A stretch of 64,000 nucleotides of DNA from Phylloscopus collybita (GCA_027886175.1 JAJNNQ010000004.1:3620001-3684000); one strand, 5' to 3'; counted from the first letter of the stretch, positions 26,044-38,559 are shown. Notes: generated by a model from the letters alone, not told the origin. Program-made: numbers and translations.

Positions 26044-26071
<28 letters not shown>
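26044..26071. repeat. 28-nt poly(T) tract
   Basis: Uninterrupted T; no recognisable retrocopy on either side. Confidence 0.95.
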
Positions 26072-26074
<3 letters not shown>

Positions 26075-26259
26075 ACATGCACACTGTCTTCCTTTTATTC
26101 ACTTTCCTAGTAAGAATTGGAGGTGAAAGTTTGTCATCTGCTTCTGGCAGCCTTTAAATTTTTTTCATTTTAGCAGCTATTCGCCTCATTTTCTTCTTGT
26201 CTTTCAGCTCAGTGTCCCTGTGCTTGCCTTGATACCCGCTGGGATTTCAGAGGCATGGA

Positions 26260-26280
26260 GCAGCAGCAGCAGCAGCAGCG
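26260..26280. repeat. Short (GCA)6 trinucleotide tract
   Basis: Six GCA units followed by GCG. A minus-strand frame reads it as poly-alanine near its N-terminus, but nothing else supports coding. Confidence 0.9.
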
Positions 26281-27192
26281 CTAATCTGCTGACTAACGTG
26301 TTCATGAGAACTCTGTGATTTCTTGTTGGTCTTACTTGGCTTTGCTTTGTAAGTAGAGGAGTATACACTGGTGTCATAAGTACATCTGATGTTTCTGTCC
26401 TCTGCTATGCTCCTGCAAAGAGCTGCATGTCCCAGCAGATGGAGTAAGATAAACAGCAATTTCACAGCCATTGATATCTGCTGGTTTCCATCACAATTTG
26501 AATGCAAACTGGATGTCATACTGCTAACAGTATATATATAGGCTATAGTCAGCTGATTGGAAGGGCCAGATACTTGCCCCTGCTTTGCAGCTCTGTGAGA
26601 CAGTGTTAACTGGATGGCAGATGTCTCAGAAATAAATTAACAGTGAACTGGAAATCATATACTTTCCCAAGGTCCACAAGCACCCTATTGTGCTACAAAG
26701 AGAGATAAATCAGGGAAGGATGTCAGTAATTCCCAGTGAATTAGTTATTCAGTCTTTTGTTAATGAAAAAAATATGGATTTTTTTTCCCCATAATTCAAC
26801 ATCTTTTCATATAAAGCAAAAACAATGTCACAAGGAGAAACCCTGTATTATTCAAAAGCCCATAATTTTGCAGAACATTTTGCAAACATAAACAACAAAC
26901 CTTGGGTGGCCTACACAATCAAAAATACATGTCTTTTCAGTTGCCAGAAGTGGGAGTATGCCAAGGACTGAGTCAGAAATTACCCCCAGGAAGTTTGTTT
27001 TTGAAAATAGGCAGGTTGTATTAGAATGCATGGTGAGCCTGTGGGAGTAAGAGGCTATCCACGAGTTTGAGTGTCATTTTTGCACTTGCTTAGGCTTGTA
27101 GATTGTGACAGGGCCCTTGAAAATGCCAGAGAAATAATAATAAAAGAAAAGACATCTAGGGATCTAATCAATGTCTATTTTCTTTTGATGTT
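26281..27192. other. No gene or repeat recognised
   Basis: AT-rich unique-looking sequence. Confidence 0.4.
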
Positions 27193-27251
27193 TTTTTATT
27201 GTTGTTGTTGTTGTTGTTGTTGTGGTTTGTTTTGTTTTGTTTTGTTTTTTT
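27193..27251. repeat. (TTG)n and (TTTTG)n simple repeat
   Basis: About eight TTG units followed by four TTTTG units and a T run. Confidence 0.95.
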
Positions 27252-27681
27252 CATTTTTAAATACAGTTTCTGCTTCTGAGTAAACTAGGAAAACAGGTAG
27301 CTTTCCTGCTTGAAAACTCCCGTATCTTCTGCTATATTGATATTCATGTTCCTGGTGCTATGTTTTGTTACCTCTGCAGAAGATTATGCTGCTTTCTTTC
27401 ACTTGGTAAACTACTGCTTTTTCCCCCTGTCTTTTTTTACCACAGATTGGGCTTTATTCAGAGACTGAGATCATAAATACATGTGCTTGTATTTTAACTG
27501 TTGGCAGCCATCTTGCAAGTATCTTGAGTTAAAAAACATGTTCAGGGTTTTTTTACAGGACTTCTGACATGAAGTAATAATGTAATGCTCTTGTATAAAG
27601 TGTCCATGCAGAATGCTAGAAGGTGAAGCTTGTACTGGAACTATGATAAATTCTGATAGCTAAACCATGATAGCTTCTGAC

Positions 27682-27704
27682 AAAATTATAACAATTATAA
27701 TTTT
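27682..27704. repeat. AT-rich perfect hairpin, 10-bp arms
   Basis: AAAATTATAA and TTATAATTTT are perfect reverse complements separated by CAA. It may be a chance inverted repeat in AT-rich DNA. Confidence 0.9.
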
Positions 27705-27828
27705 CAAGGTACATGTATCACACAGAGTAATTCACAATTCTATCCCTGAAAAAGAAAGATAAAAAATAAAACAAAAAAATCCCCCTCCAAAACCCCTCTC
27801 ATGTTAAAAGTATGTGCATTACTTAAAC

Positions 27829-27898
27829 TATATACATACATATGTATGTATGTGTATATATATGTACGTACTTAAGTATGTATGTATGTATGTATATG
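27829..27898. repeat. (TATG)n / (TA)n microsatellite
   Basis: Interrupted TATG, TACG and TATA units, self-complementary in places. Confidence 0.9.
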
Positions 27899-28030
27899 GT
27901 AAGATTATGTAAGTGCTGTTTCTTTCCCTTTCTATTTTAGTTTCTCAGCATGACTGCAGTTGTCTACAGAGATAATTGGAATATTTTTGCTCCTGTTGCC
28001 CTAAAGAAGGAGGGCAGAAGTGTTGTTGCT

Positions 28031-28130
28031 GTTTCACAGAAGAAAAGAGGTCAAGTGGATTTTCTCAAGGTCATACAATGACATCTGCAGCAGAGCTGTG
28101 ATTTCAAGCCGAATCTCCTGAACCACAGAA
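28031..28130 (-). mobile_element. MIR-like SINE remnant
   Basis: Read in the given direction the order of words matches the reverse of a MIR core and 3' part. A TTTCACAGAAGAAAAGAGGTCAAGTG-like block is followed by CTCAAGGTCATACA, CAGAGCTGTGATTTCAA and ATCTCCTGAACC. Similarity is by eye to a remembered consensus and the copy is strongly decayed, as expected for this ancient family in birds. Confidence 0.5.
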
Positions 28131-29734
28131 TTTAGACTATTAAAAGATCAGAATACATCAGATGTAATAATCATGAAGACACCCAAATCTAATGCATAGT
28201 TTTTATGCCCTTCCCCCTCTCTCCCTCCCCCAACATACCAGCAAATTGTTTAAACGTTGCTTTGTTTAAACATTGCTCCAGCAATGTTACAGCTCTTTAT
28301 CATTATACTTTGCAAAGCTTGATTGGACTGTTCACTAGTCCTACATTTGTTAGCAGGGGAATGCTGCACAGAACCTGCAATTATTTTCAAAAGAATATTT
28401 ATTTTGAAGTGGATATGTGCCCCATTGTTTTTTTCTTTAAATCAACGGGGTCATAAAAGCTAAGACATTCACCTCCTGTTCATGAAAGGAAGGATTCCAG
28501 CTCTTCCTCAATTTCTATCTTTAAAATGCACCTATGGTGAACTACTTTCAGAAAAAGTTTAATTTATCTTGCCCAGAACCTGCTTATGTCACTTATTGTG
28601 TGTAGTAGTGATCTTTTTTTCCTGTGTGTTTCACTGTCACCCTGCTCCTGTTTGGCTTTTTTCCTTCAGTCAGCATATTTGGACAGAACAACTTTTCCTG
28701 CTATCCTACATAGCCTTTAGGCTTTGGCAGCCTATTGAAATACAGACCAGAAATAGACAGTTGCATCCTAAATGCCCCTTGCCTTTACCCCACTAAGTGG
28801 AATTGTCTCCACTGGCTTAAATCAGCACAAAAGCCTGAGAGGCTGCCAGTGTTCTGCAGAGAGTAGTTCTGCTTACCATATTTTGGGGTAGCTCTCTTCT
28901 GATACCTTAAATAACCTGATTTTCTGACAGTTTGGTCTATCCACTTTAGCACTCAGCTCTTGCATTTTAACCTTGTCAGGGTTATCCCCTATCTCCTGTG
29001 TGTTGATTAGCTGAGAAACTGGAGCTAGGTTAGTTCTGGTATGCAGAACTGTAACAGCTTTCCCCCGCACCTGGCAGTTTCTGTTCTCGTTGACAAATCT
29101 CAGCTCCAGAAACACTCTGCATTTTTTCTTTTTTATTTCTTTTCTTTTTGTCCTTTTAATTTTTGGCAGGTTGGGCTGCTTCAGAACAGTTTTCATTTAG
29201 GGTCATATATCTGCTGGCTGCAAAGATTCTGCTGATTTCTGCTGCTTCCCTGACTCATTTTGTCTCTTGCAAACAGCTGGAGATAGGATCTCTTAGAAAA
29301 CTTCACCACAGTGGATGGCTTGGGCAAAGGATAGAGATATGTATAACTTTGAACTCTGGAGGCCATAGTACTCAGCAAACTTTTCTAGACTCAGTAGCTT
29401 CCTGTCTTCACTCACTGAGGGAAAATCAGAGGGAAATTTTATGTGTAGTGGATTAATAGGTCCCTTGGTGCCCAAGCATTCATTTCTGTGGAGAGGAAAA
29501 TTGTTCTGAGATGGGAGGATTTGCAGTCTTGAGTAAATGTGAAGTAAGGCAGTCTACCAGTGCAGTGCCAGGACATTAGTGATTTATTTCGCCTGAATTG
29601 GACTTGTTGGTCTGTTCTGAGAAAGTCACTGTATTGCACTATTATACTTTCATTGATATGGCATTGAAGTGCACTACCAGATATATCTCCATCAGCACTT
29701 CAGTCATATTTTCCACTGGTTTTGAAGAATCTTT
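28131..29734. other. No supported gene
   Basis: Frames of 75-107 codons occur, including a lysine-rich one at 28873-29196 (minus) that crosses an A-rich patch. None has an exon context I would trust. Confidence 0.4.
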
Positions 29735-29940
29735 TTGAAGCAACGAGGGGCATTGGAACACTCTCCTCAGGGAAGTGGTGGGATCACCATCCCTGCAGAT
29801 ACTTAAAAAACATGCAAAGGTGTTGCCTAGGGACATGGTTTAGTGGTGAACATGGCAATGCTAGGTTAATTGTTGGATTTGATATCTTAGTGCTTTTTTC
29901 CAGCCTTAATGATGCTATGGTTCTATGGTGCCGTGATTCC
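29735..29940 (+). mobile_element. CR1 LINE 3' end, plus strand
   Basis: Recognisable CR1 3'-end order: GGAAGTGGTGGGATCACCATCC (near 29774), GGGACATGGTTTAGTGG (29831-29847), GTTGGATTTGATATCTTAG-like (29873 on), CCAGCCTTAATGATGCTATGG, and the terminal TTCTATGG octamer region. Confidence 0.8.
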
Positions 29941-30612
29941 AAATGTCTGCAGACTCTGTCAGTACACAGATGAAGTTTGTGACTCTGGCATTCTTGACAA
30001 ATAAGTACTATTTCTGAAGCAAAAAAGAAACCCACAAGAACAAAGCATGGTGGCTTTCAATGGATGCTTGGAAAATGGTGAGAACATGCCAAGTTATATA
30101 TTTTTCCTAAGAATATACTTGTTTGCATCTGCTGTCGGGATCTTCTGAATAAATTGTTCCTTTCTGTTTAAGAGAATATTCTTAGCATTTCTCTGGTATT
30201 CTTCAGGTTCTAGTAAATTTCAAGAATTTAGATCTTTTGATAAAAAGTACTACCAGCACAATGAGATATTGTACAATGAGCTACCTCTTCATGATTATTT
30301 TGATCCTGGTCTCTCATTGTTTTGCTTAATACTTCTTGGAAGTCATGGTGATGTGGTGATCACTCCAGAAGAGCTCACTGTCTTCTGCAGCTTCCATGTG
30401 ACCTCACAGGTCTCTTCTAACATTCCCAGTCTGTTCTAGACACTCTATGCTTTAGGTATTTGAGAGATTTTGAACAGCTCAGCAGAACTGAGACATTTTT
30501 TCCTACATGTCCTGTTTTTGTGTTATGGTGTCTGGCCAAAAAAAGGCATGTAATTCTAAAGAGGATAACAGAAAGTTACTGTTCTGCAGAGGTGTCTTTC
30601 TGTGTGAATGAG
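29941..30612. other. No gene recognised
   Basis: AT-rich. A block near 30395-30430 weakly recalls a CR1 3' end (CACAGGTCTCTTCTAACATT), too short to call. Confidence 0.35.
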
Positions 30613-32175
30613 TGTTTTAGGTTGTTGACAGAATCACCAGCAAAGGTACTAGCAAAACCAGATTTAATATAGAAGTGAAATCATAACGAAGTTCATTGCT
30701 CACTCTACTACTTGCTACATGGTTAAAGCACACAAATGAAAAATTGGACTGAAACATAAAGTCAATTAATCTGAAACTAAAATCAACCAAAACTTACCTG
30801 TGTGGAGCCTGGGGATGGAAAAGTGTAAAGATGGGAACAGATAAGGATGAAAAAAAAAGAGGAGGCCCTCCCACAGAGTCATAAGTGTCACTTATGGACA
30901 GGGGACTCCTGTGCAAAACTTAGCTCTGGACCTGAATGGTAGTTTGTGCCTAAAGAGTTCAACAGCACTAAAACAATCATCTAATTTAAACAATTTACAG
31001 AAGACTCTACAGAGTTTACTTCAAACCCTACTTATAGGCCTAACTTATCAATCTAAAGTATTTAAAAGATTCCAGGTACATTTTCTGTAGCACATTCACA
31101 CAGACCTAGGGTATGTACAAGGTACCTGTGAAAATTCTCCCTTGAGCTCAGTGAGGTGCTCATGTCAGGTGTCTGCATCTTCTCAACAAGCAAAGGTTTG
31201 AGCCTTGAGGAGTGGAGGTATTGGCCCAGGCTTTGTCATCATTGTTTGTGACTCTGCAAAAAATAATTTGCAGGCCTTGGCTGTGAATACAGCATGAAGG
31301 GTTTTATTGTTAAGTATTAGCATAGTTTGCACAACTCTAGAAAGCCCTTTTGTTTTAGGATGTATTTCTTGTGTTAGTATGTAACTCTCTTGTAGTTCGA
31401 TAAGAGTTTCTAGGACAGCTTTAGCCCCTGCCTAGAATCCTTCTTTTATTGGTTCTCCCCTGTCTCACCCCCTCTGTCATGCATAATTTCCCTCTTGTCC
31501 ATCTTAGCATCCTTATCTTTGAAGTACAGTAATTTTAGCCACTAACCTTGCAAGCCCGCCCTCGGCTCATCCCAGAATCTGTGCTGGATTTGTTAGAACT
31601 TAAGTGACTTAGTTTGGCATGATGTATTTAGATTGTTTTATTGGTATCTGTAACTTAGAACCCACCCCAGAATTGTAGTATTAAACCGCCCACCACCCCA
31701 GGCTCGGGGTCTCTCTCCAGAGGCACCAGCCTGGTGGCTGGGGGGATCACCCTGACCCCCTTTCCCCCCCACCCCCGAATAAAGCCTCAGTTCTCTGGAA
31801 ACTACGAGAGAGTCCCCTCTTTCTTCAATCCAGCCTCAGCGTTACCCAGCTGTGCGAGCCGAACCCCCACAAAGTGACTTGTTGAGGCGTGCTGGGAGCT
31901 GCTGGGAGGCCCAGGCTGGACACCGAGCCGGGGCCGGGGCAAGCACGCACTGCAACAATTGTTTGGCAGTGGTCCCTCAAGTACAGCAAATCTGAGAGTT
32001 CTCTGGCTCTGAGAGGCCCCAGTCAAAGGGAGGTTGCTGGTTACAGCCCACTCTGGTCCAGGAGAGCACAAAGGGTCTCACTTAGGACCACTGTTTACAG
32101 ACTCCCAAGAGAATTGGCTTTTAACACATTGACATCCTGCCACAATTCAAGTTGGTAACTTTCTTATAAAGTTCA
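30613..32175. mobile_element. Probable older LTR hosting a nested solo LTR
   Basis: The sequence on both sides of the nested element (30613-31246 and 31964 to about 32175) resembles, from memory, one songbird LTR. It starts TGTTTTAGGTTG, then has a GAATCACCAGCAAAGGTACTAGC part and ends near TTCAGTAACACA. Removing the nested LTR and one target copy leaves about 850 bp. I found no matching target duplication, so both outer limits and the strand are uncertain. Confidence 0.4.
31247..31957 (+). mobile_element. 711-bp solo LTR with 6-bp TSD, plus strand
   Basis: Starts TGTGACTCTG and ends CTGCAACA, flanked by perfect ATTGTT copies at 31241-31246 and 31958-31963. AATAAA is at 31778-31783 and a TATTAAA at 31679-31685, giving plus-strand U3-R-U5 order. 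The 3' half (31640-31957) is a CpG- and GC-rich island in AT-rich DNA. A C-run block at 31750-31776 gives four G-runs on the minus strand. There is no primer-binding site or internal gene after the LTR; flanking sequence resumes directly. A 6-bp duplication fits ERVK/alpharetrovirus-like elements. Retained CpGs suggest a fairly young insertion. Opposed 89-codon frames in its U5 are incidental. Confidence 0.9.
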
Positions 32176-32256
32176 GTAACACAAGTTACTTTTAGAACAT
32201 TCAGTAATTATAAGATTACTCAGGTCAGCTCCTCCTGGCTTGTTTCTCAGGTGAGA

Positions 32257-32291
32257 AAAAAAAAGAGAAAAAAAAAGAGAGAGAGAGAGAA
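32257..32291. repeat. A-rich (GA)n tract
   Basis: A9 GAG A9 then (GA)7, with a G inserted between units. Confidence 0.9.
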
Positions 32292-33841
32292 GTTTCCAAT
32301 GTTTGTTAAAACCAGGAGCTTTTTAGACAACTGGTTCCTGGGAGCAGACAGTGTTTCTCATAAGGTCAAGAGAAGCTGAGCTCAGGGGCTATTCATCAAG
32401 AATAAGGCCTAATGAGCATTTCTGAAATCACAGTATAGCCTGAGTTTCAGGACAGGAAGAATGGACTTTCTAATGTTTCTGGGATGGGGGTTTGTTTCGG
32501 TGTGTTTTGAGCTTTTTCTTTTGTTTGAGTGGGTTTTAAGTTGCTGTTGGTTTGGTTCTAATGGGCCAAAACTAACTTCTGACCCCTAATGGAAGGAAAT
32601 GTGTGTACAGGAAAACCTTTTTCAGTTCTCAGTTTCCTTATTTTGACAGAAAAAAGAGACTATGGGTTGAAATACTGTATTTTCGCTTAGAGAAAAAAAA
32701 ATATTTTAAATGCTTTTTTCAGCTTCAGAAGAAATCTTGAAAATACTAGTTGAGGAACCTCCAATATACAGATTGGACTTGCTGTCATATAAGCATCTGT
32801 TTTCTGTCAAATATTCCTTGACACACCTTACGACCATATTAAATCTAATGAATAAAGCAAACGCTAGAAAAGTGTTTTGTCTACAAAATGAAAGTCATAA
32901 GTCCTGCACTGGTATAAATAGTCTTCAAGTGCAATTCAAACAACCATTTTCATTAATCATCTTTTTAATTTATAATGCAATAGTAGAGTAAAATGCAAAA
33001 TATTAAATATATATTATTCTATTCACTTAATTGAAATGGAAAATTACAAGGGAAAATGAAAGATCATTCTGATCTTTTTTAATACTGTCATATCTAAAAG
33101 ATTTTGTCCCTAATCACAGCAGAAAGTATATCTGAAGAATTATATTCTGATGTCCTAAGCATCTTCATGTATGTATAAGGTTGATTCCTTTGCCAGATTT
33201 TTAGTCAGTTTTGCTTCCCCACTATGAGGTCTTCCTTTGTGGTGGTGCTCATTTTCCCTGCCTGTCTGAAATGTCCTTATTTCTCCCCTATGGGTTTTCA
33301 CCAAAAGTGCTCAACACATTTCAGAAAGACTATGCTCCAAACAAATGCAGTTCTCTTAGTATTTCTGCTAAGGCTTGCTGAAACAGAAGATTACTTTTTT
33401 CTCCCAGCAAGTCCATCCCTGGACAGTGTTGGTTTTTCCACAGCAGTCCAACACTACTTATGAAGCTTCATAGCTCGCAGGCTGCTCCAGACATTGCAGA
33501 ATCTGGAATGGCACCCTGGTATTGTTCACACTGTTATTTCCACTAGATGATTGGTTTGGACCCTAGTCCATGTTCCAAGTCTTCCTTTGTTCATCCTCAT
33601 CTGGCAGAATAAGTGGCATGCTACCATAGATAGCTATCCTGCAAATAAGAAGACCAATTAATTTTGGTACTTAGTGGCAGATGCTAATATGGGTCCTAAT
33701 AGTAATGTTTGTGCCCATGAAGACCCCTTCTGTTTCCAATCAAGCCAGCTGAAAACTTTGGGGATGCTCAGAGTGCCATGGTCTAATGCAATGGAAATGT
33801 AATTTCTGATCCCTGACTTCTGCTCTTTGTGTTTACTGCAG
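32292..33841. other. No supported gene
   Basis: A strong pyrimidine-AG acceptor-like site lies near 32712-32721 (CTTTTTTCAG), followed by an open frame, but no usable donor follows. The rest is AT-rich. Confidence 0.35.
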
Positions 33842-33898
33842 CTGAGCCCATAGCAACTGCAGTGGTGAATTTGAATAGTTTAACAGATCATCCTGAAG
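33842..33898 (+). other. Candidate 57-nt exon, plus strand
   Basis: A pyrimidine-rich tract ending GTTTACTGCAG (to 33841) makes a good acceptor, and AAG|GTGTGT (33896-33904) a fair donor. The frame that reads through starts with codon positions 2-3 and encodes about 19 residues (an EPIATAVVNLNS-type sequence, then LTDHPE). The other frame at this start hits TAG at once. The exon leaves one nucleotide over, matching the entry phase of the candidate at 39947. The product is not recognised. Confidence 0.25.
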
Positions 33899-36800
33899 GT
33901 GTGTGTGACTATTTCAAAGTAGACAGTTGTCTGGACATGCTTGGCATTGCTAATTGCTGTTTTATATGCCTAAAATGGATGTTATGCCTCAGAGCATCAG
34001 CCTGTAGAAATAGAAATAATTAATCCACCTGCAGTATCCCAAAAATTGCCTGCAGGGTGTCCACAGAGCCCCAAGGCTCCATGCTGCTCCCATCAATATC
34101 TGGCTGTGAGGATAACATGCTTATAAATTGCAACCAATTTGAGGCACCCACGCTGAAATATAGTGCTTAAGTGAAGAGAGAAGAGGGCATGAAGGGCAGT
34201 GAGGAAAGGCAATTTAAAAGGATGAAGTTGCTCTTGAAGTGCTTGATTTGCTTCTTTCTTTAGGGGTGAATTAGATTGAAGGAGAGACCCTACAAGCCTA
34301 GTGCTAGCATACGTCAGCAGAAACTCTAACCCTGAATCTCTGCAGTTCAATAGCTTTTAAGTTGTCTAATTCCTCTGCCTTTCCTTTGGTGTGCAGCTAC
34401 ATGATGTATGCATAGGACCGGCTGTCTGCTGGATTGCTCATCTGTTGAGGTGTCTATCCTGTGGTACAGGTAGGTCCCTCATGGGTTTGAATTGTCAGCA
34501 TGTTACCTGGCACTGCTCTGTCTGCCTCCACCAGGTCCGGCCACGGCAGTACAGCATCCAAAGCCTTTGCTGCTGCAAGGCCACTCCTCTGTTTTCCCAC
34601 AACCAAATGAAGGTTCTCTCCCTAGTCACAGTCCTGAGGGAGTAGTACCAGGCTTTTCTACATTTGTAAGATCAGCCCTGTGTAGGAACAGTCACCTGTT
34701 CTGTGGAGTCATGTCCACTTTTTTTCTCATCTGTATAGGTTTAGTTATAATCTTCATATATGGACCATGGGGAATAGATTTCACCAACTATGGACAACAA
34801 ATTATGAGATGGCTAACTAACATCTGTGACAAGATTGAAGTTTGTGCCTTACCAATAGCACTAAAACCATTGTTTTATTACTATGTCTTGAACATTCTGA
34901 TTTCATACAGCTCTTCAGCTAGTATGAGAGGAGCTGTTTTCTAAAAGCATATAAGAAGAGGTTGCAGGGGTCTCTCTTGAGCCTCTGAGCTGACATGGGA
35001 ATACCAACTGAAATAATGGTTTTTATGGATACATAACAGACATAGTGCTAGAAAAGCAACATGCTGATTATAACATTATATGTTGTTGTTTGGGGTTTTT
35101 TGCAAATACAAGAACTAAATCTCATATTCCACCCACAAAAAGATAACAGTCCTTGTCAAAAAGCCCTGGAAAAGGAAATAATGCTGGTTTAATTTTTGCT
35201 AGTTGACCATTGCTTCTATTTATGTAGGCTAGAGAAGCTAGAGGTTGGATAAATAAATGGGAATCATTATTTGTATAAAGCTGGTGAGCTGGAATTCCCA
35301 CTGACTCTATTTCAGTTACATTTCTTTCCTCCTCTTTTATTGCCTATTGTTTCCAGATTCAAAGAAGAGGCAATGTAAAATGAAATGCTGCTAGTCCTGT
35401 AAGAAATACATCATGCAGACCACAATTGATTAGAGAGGCTATTAAGCATGCTGGAAAAAGCAATTAATCTGCTGAGAAGTAATTTTCCAAGTGCAACATT
35501 TTTCACTGACTACATATTTTAAGAGGTATCTCATTATTTGAGTCTCCTATGGGTTAGCATCCTTCTCTCTTTCTTGCAAATGTCTTTAGAGAAGAGGTAG
35601 CCTCGATTCAGACTGTACATATTCCTCTTCCTGGAACTTAAGCAAAACTTTGATGTCTTGGAAGCACTTTCATTAACTGATTTTTTTTCCCAGAGTTTCT
35701 GCTGCTGTCTCTGTGTCCCTCTTTCCACGGAAATTCAAGTCAGGGGTCGAGTTTGTCATGCTGTTAGTTTAGGATCATTTTAAACCAGCCTCTGTGTCCT
35801 GACCTACATGACATCTCACTGTTTGCTTCAGTCGTCTAGGAGAGGCAGTCACAAAGCTGTTCTTTTGTTCTCCCTCTGTGTGCTGATTTGCCACTAATGA
35901 AGGTGTGTGGTGGTGTGCTAAATTCCAAGCCAAGTGTTTTCCCATGATTACTGCTCTGCCAGCCCAGCTGTCTGCCTGCACCTGCTCTATGTTCAGGCTG
36001 CCTGTGTTCCTCCCGTTGAAGCTTCCATTAACTGTACTTTGTGAGAAGCTTTTTGTAGCTATGGCTTGGAGCAAAATTGCTAAAATGTATTTTGGGGCGG
36101 AGACTGAAAAGAAGGTGAAGGGTACCTCATCAGTCTTAATCAACCTCCTTTGGTCTGAGCCAGCTCCAATCAGCCAGAAATGGTGGCTTTCCCTCTCTTT
36201 CACTCAGTATAACTCACAGCAGGCACGCTGGACAGTCAGTGTACAACGTATTAACAGTGACTAGGCCAGGCTGTGACCTTTCACTGCCTGCATAAACAAT
36301 ACAACCAGGTCCCCAGATGCAACAAAAAAGGGAAGGTGCTTCTCTGCTTCAAGCTTCCACAGTATGTTAGAATTGGCTTTAGACAATCAGTTCAGGGAGA
36401 TCACAGTAAGAATGCTACTGGGCCCCTACTAGGAGAATGGGCAGTAATTTTGTTGTCTCTGTGGTGTTATTCTTGTGAGAGCAGTCCAGCAGCACTGTCA
36501 GTTTCCAATACAGGTGTGTAAAATATGAAATATTTTAAAAATATGCGTGCCTAGAGTGTTCCCTCCCTGTGCATGAATTTTTCTCAGTGCTTTCCTCCAT
36601 CTTCTTTAGAGACACATAAGGCAACTGCCTTATTCCTGCTGTTACTTTATGCACTTGTGTCCCTCCCAAAACAAATCTCATATCAAGGTGTGGATATGAG
36701 GAGGGGGCAGGCTTTAAACCCAACTCACAGATACATCAAAAGCACTGGGCTATCTCAGCATTGTACATAGCAGATTATTTTTAACAAAAAGCAAAAAAGA

Positions 36801-37763
36801 AAGTCTGGCAATTCCTAGCTGGAAAAGAATCACAGTGAAGAATCTCATGCAGAATTTCTATACTACCTCACTGTGTATTGTATGAGTTTCTCACTGTAGA
36901 AACATAGGGAGTCACCATGCAGTGTGGGGGAAGACAGTCTTGTCCTAACTTTCTGCAGCACAGCAGCCCTCTGGAAAATTCAAACCATGATGCCTGTATC
37001 TATTGTTATTGCCAGTATCTATTGCTCTGTTAACTTTTAAAAGTATGGAAGATGTCAAAAACTCTGAAGGAACTGCTCAGCCATGATAGCCCTCCAGGAA
37101 GGCTCCTTCCCTGTCTGGTGAGGCCTAGCACAGTTACTGTTTTTAATGGGCATAAACAAGCAGGAAACGACACAATGGACAAAAATCAAATTCTGCCCAG
37201 CAAAGAAGGGGTTGAGCAAAAAGCCATTACTACTGGTGTATTAAGGCATTTTGTATGTAAAACTGTTTATCTGTGGAAAATCTACCATTGACCTCTGTGT
37301 TTCTGTAACTGATGAGAGTTAACTACACAGAAATAAAGGATATACTTGAATTTTAGCATTACTAAGTAATCCAGAGTATTTTCTATCTACCAGGCACCCA
37401 GCTAAAATCATCCTTCATTACTAACAGTGAAACAAAAAAGCATTGCATAAGAAGCTCATATTGCTGTAAATTGGGGATTTTTTTCATTATTCTTAGTTTG
37501 CTGGGTGAGAAAGAACCATTTGCATCAGTGTTGCTGCCAGATTCCATGACAATGAGTCTCTTCCTCTTTTCTCTTCTTTCTCCCCTTTCACACCACTCTC
37601 CAGCAGCACTAAAGGAAGGACTGAGAGAACACTGAATACAAATTGATAAAGTGGGAATGGCATTGCCCCTCAAAGCTAGAAGCTACAAAAACATCTCAGG
37701 CACAAAGAGGTGATGAAACATACATAGAATTCTATGACTAATTCTATTATTTGCTGTAATAAA
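33899..37763. other. No supported gene
   Basis: The longest frames are 34492-34944 (plus, 150 codons) and 35775-36203 (minus, 142 codons, opposed by a 119-codon plus frame). Neither has a recognisable domain, codon bias I can judge, or clear splice context. No mobile element was recognised. Confidence 0.35.
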
Positions 37764-38441
37764 TAGCGAAAGCAAATTTAAAATAAAATAGAATTTATTG
37801 TCAGATTGCCAGTAAAAAATCACGGACGTGAAATTGACAAAGCCAATACAGAAATTGACAGAGAGTCAGTGGAGCAAGGAAATAAACAGTGCGCGCACTG
37901 GGTGAGCCTTCCATGAAGTGTCACGCGACACATCACCCCCCGAGGTCTCACGAGGGTCCCAGTCCAGGTCGGCTATTCTTATACCCTTAACTTGTCAGGC
38001 AAGCCCGGGCAAGTGCGGTGGTCCTGGTATGGAGGGGAGCTTGAAACTTCTCGGGGTTTGCCACTGCCAAGTCCAGGATTTCTACAGAGTTTTTGTTCCA
38101 TGATGGTGCTGCTGATGAAATCACAGTTTCTACCAGCCAGCATGAATGGGCTTCCTGGATGTGCAGGGTGTATCCTGAGTATCCCTGATGTCCCAGTCAG
38201 GATGTATTCTTCTGGGCCATTAGCTCTTATCAGATACCGATCACTCCTGGTTTCTGTGCTTTCACTCCCTTCATTGATATTGTAATTTCTTTGTCCTCTT
38301 CCCATAACTGGGGAGTTTCTCTGAGCTGAAAAGGGTTTTTCCTGGCACTCTTTAACATTATATGATTTACCATCACCCACACCAGTTAACACTACATTTA
38401 TATAACATATAGTTTAGGAACATGAATTAACATATACTACA
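37764..38441 (-). mobile_element. Solo LTR of a tandem pair (downstream copy), minus strand
   Basis: On the minus strand it begins TGTAGTATATG (complement of 38431-38441), has a GTATAAG TATA box (complement of 37977-37983) and AATAAA (complement of 37794-37799). It is collinear along its length with the LTR at 38560-39252, roughly three-quarters identical by eye. The left limit is set by where that similarity stops and is approximate. It keeps several CpGs near 37890-37960. No target duplication was found. Confidence 0.8.
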
Positions 38442-38559
38442 TTTGCATGTGTAAAATGAAATTACAATCATTGGTCCTGCCTCATCCATGCAAAGTTGCA
38501 TAAAGGCTGACTTTGAAGTTGGTTTCTAATATGTTTATGGAAATGAAAAGTATTATAAA
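38442..38559. other. 118-bp spacer between tandem LTRs
   Basis: On the minus strand there is no primer-binding site right after the upstream LTR and no purine tract right before the downstream one. It does not look like a deleted provirus interior, and I read the two LTRs as separate insertions or a deep rearrangement. Confidence 0.6.

Noticed and set aside
26260..26280. CAG/GCA repeat as a coding poly-alanine or expansion locus
   Set aside because: Only six units and no supported coding exon.
34492..34944. 150-codon frame with a hydrophobic segment
   Set aside because: The hydrophobic run is short, no domain is known to me, and no splice or promoter context supports it.
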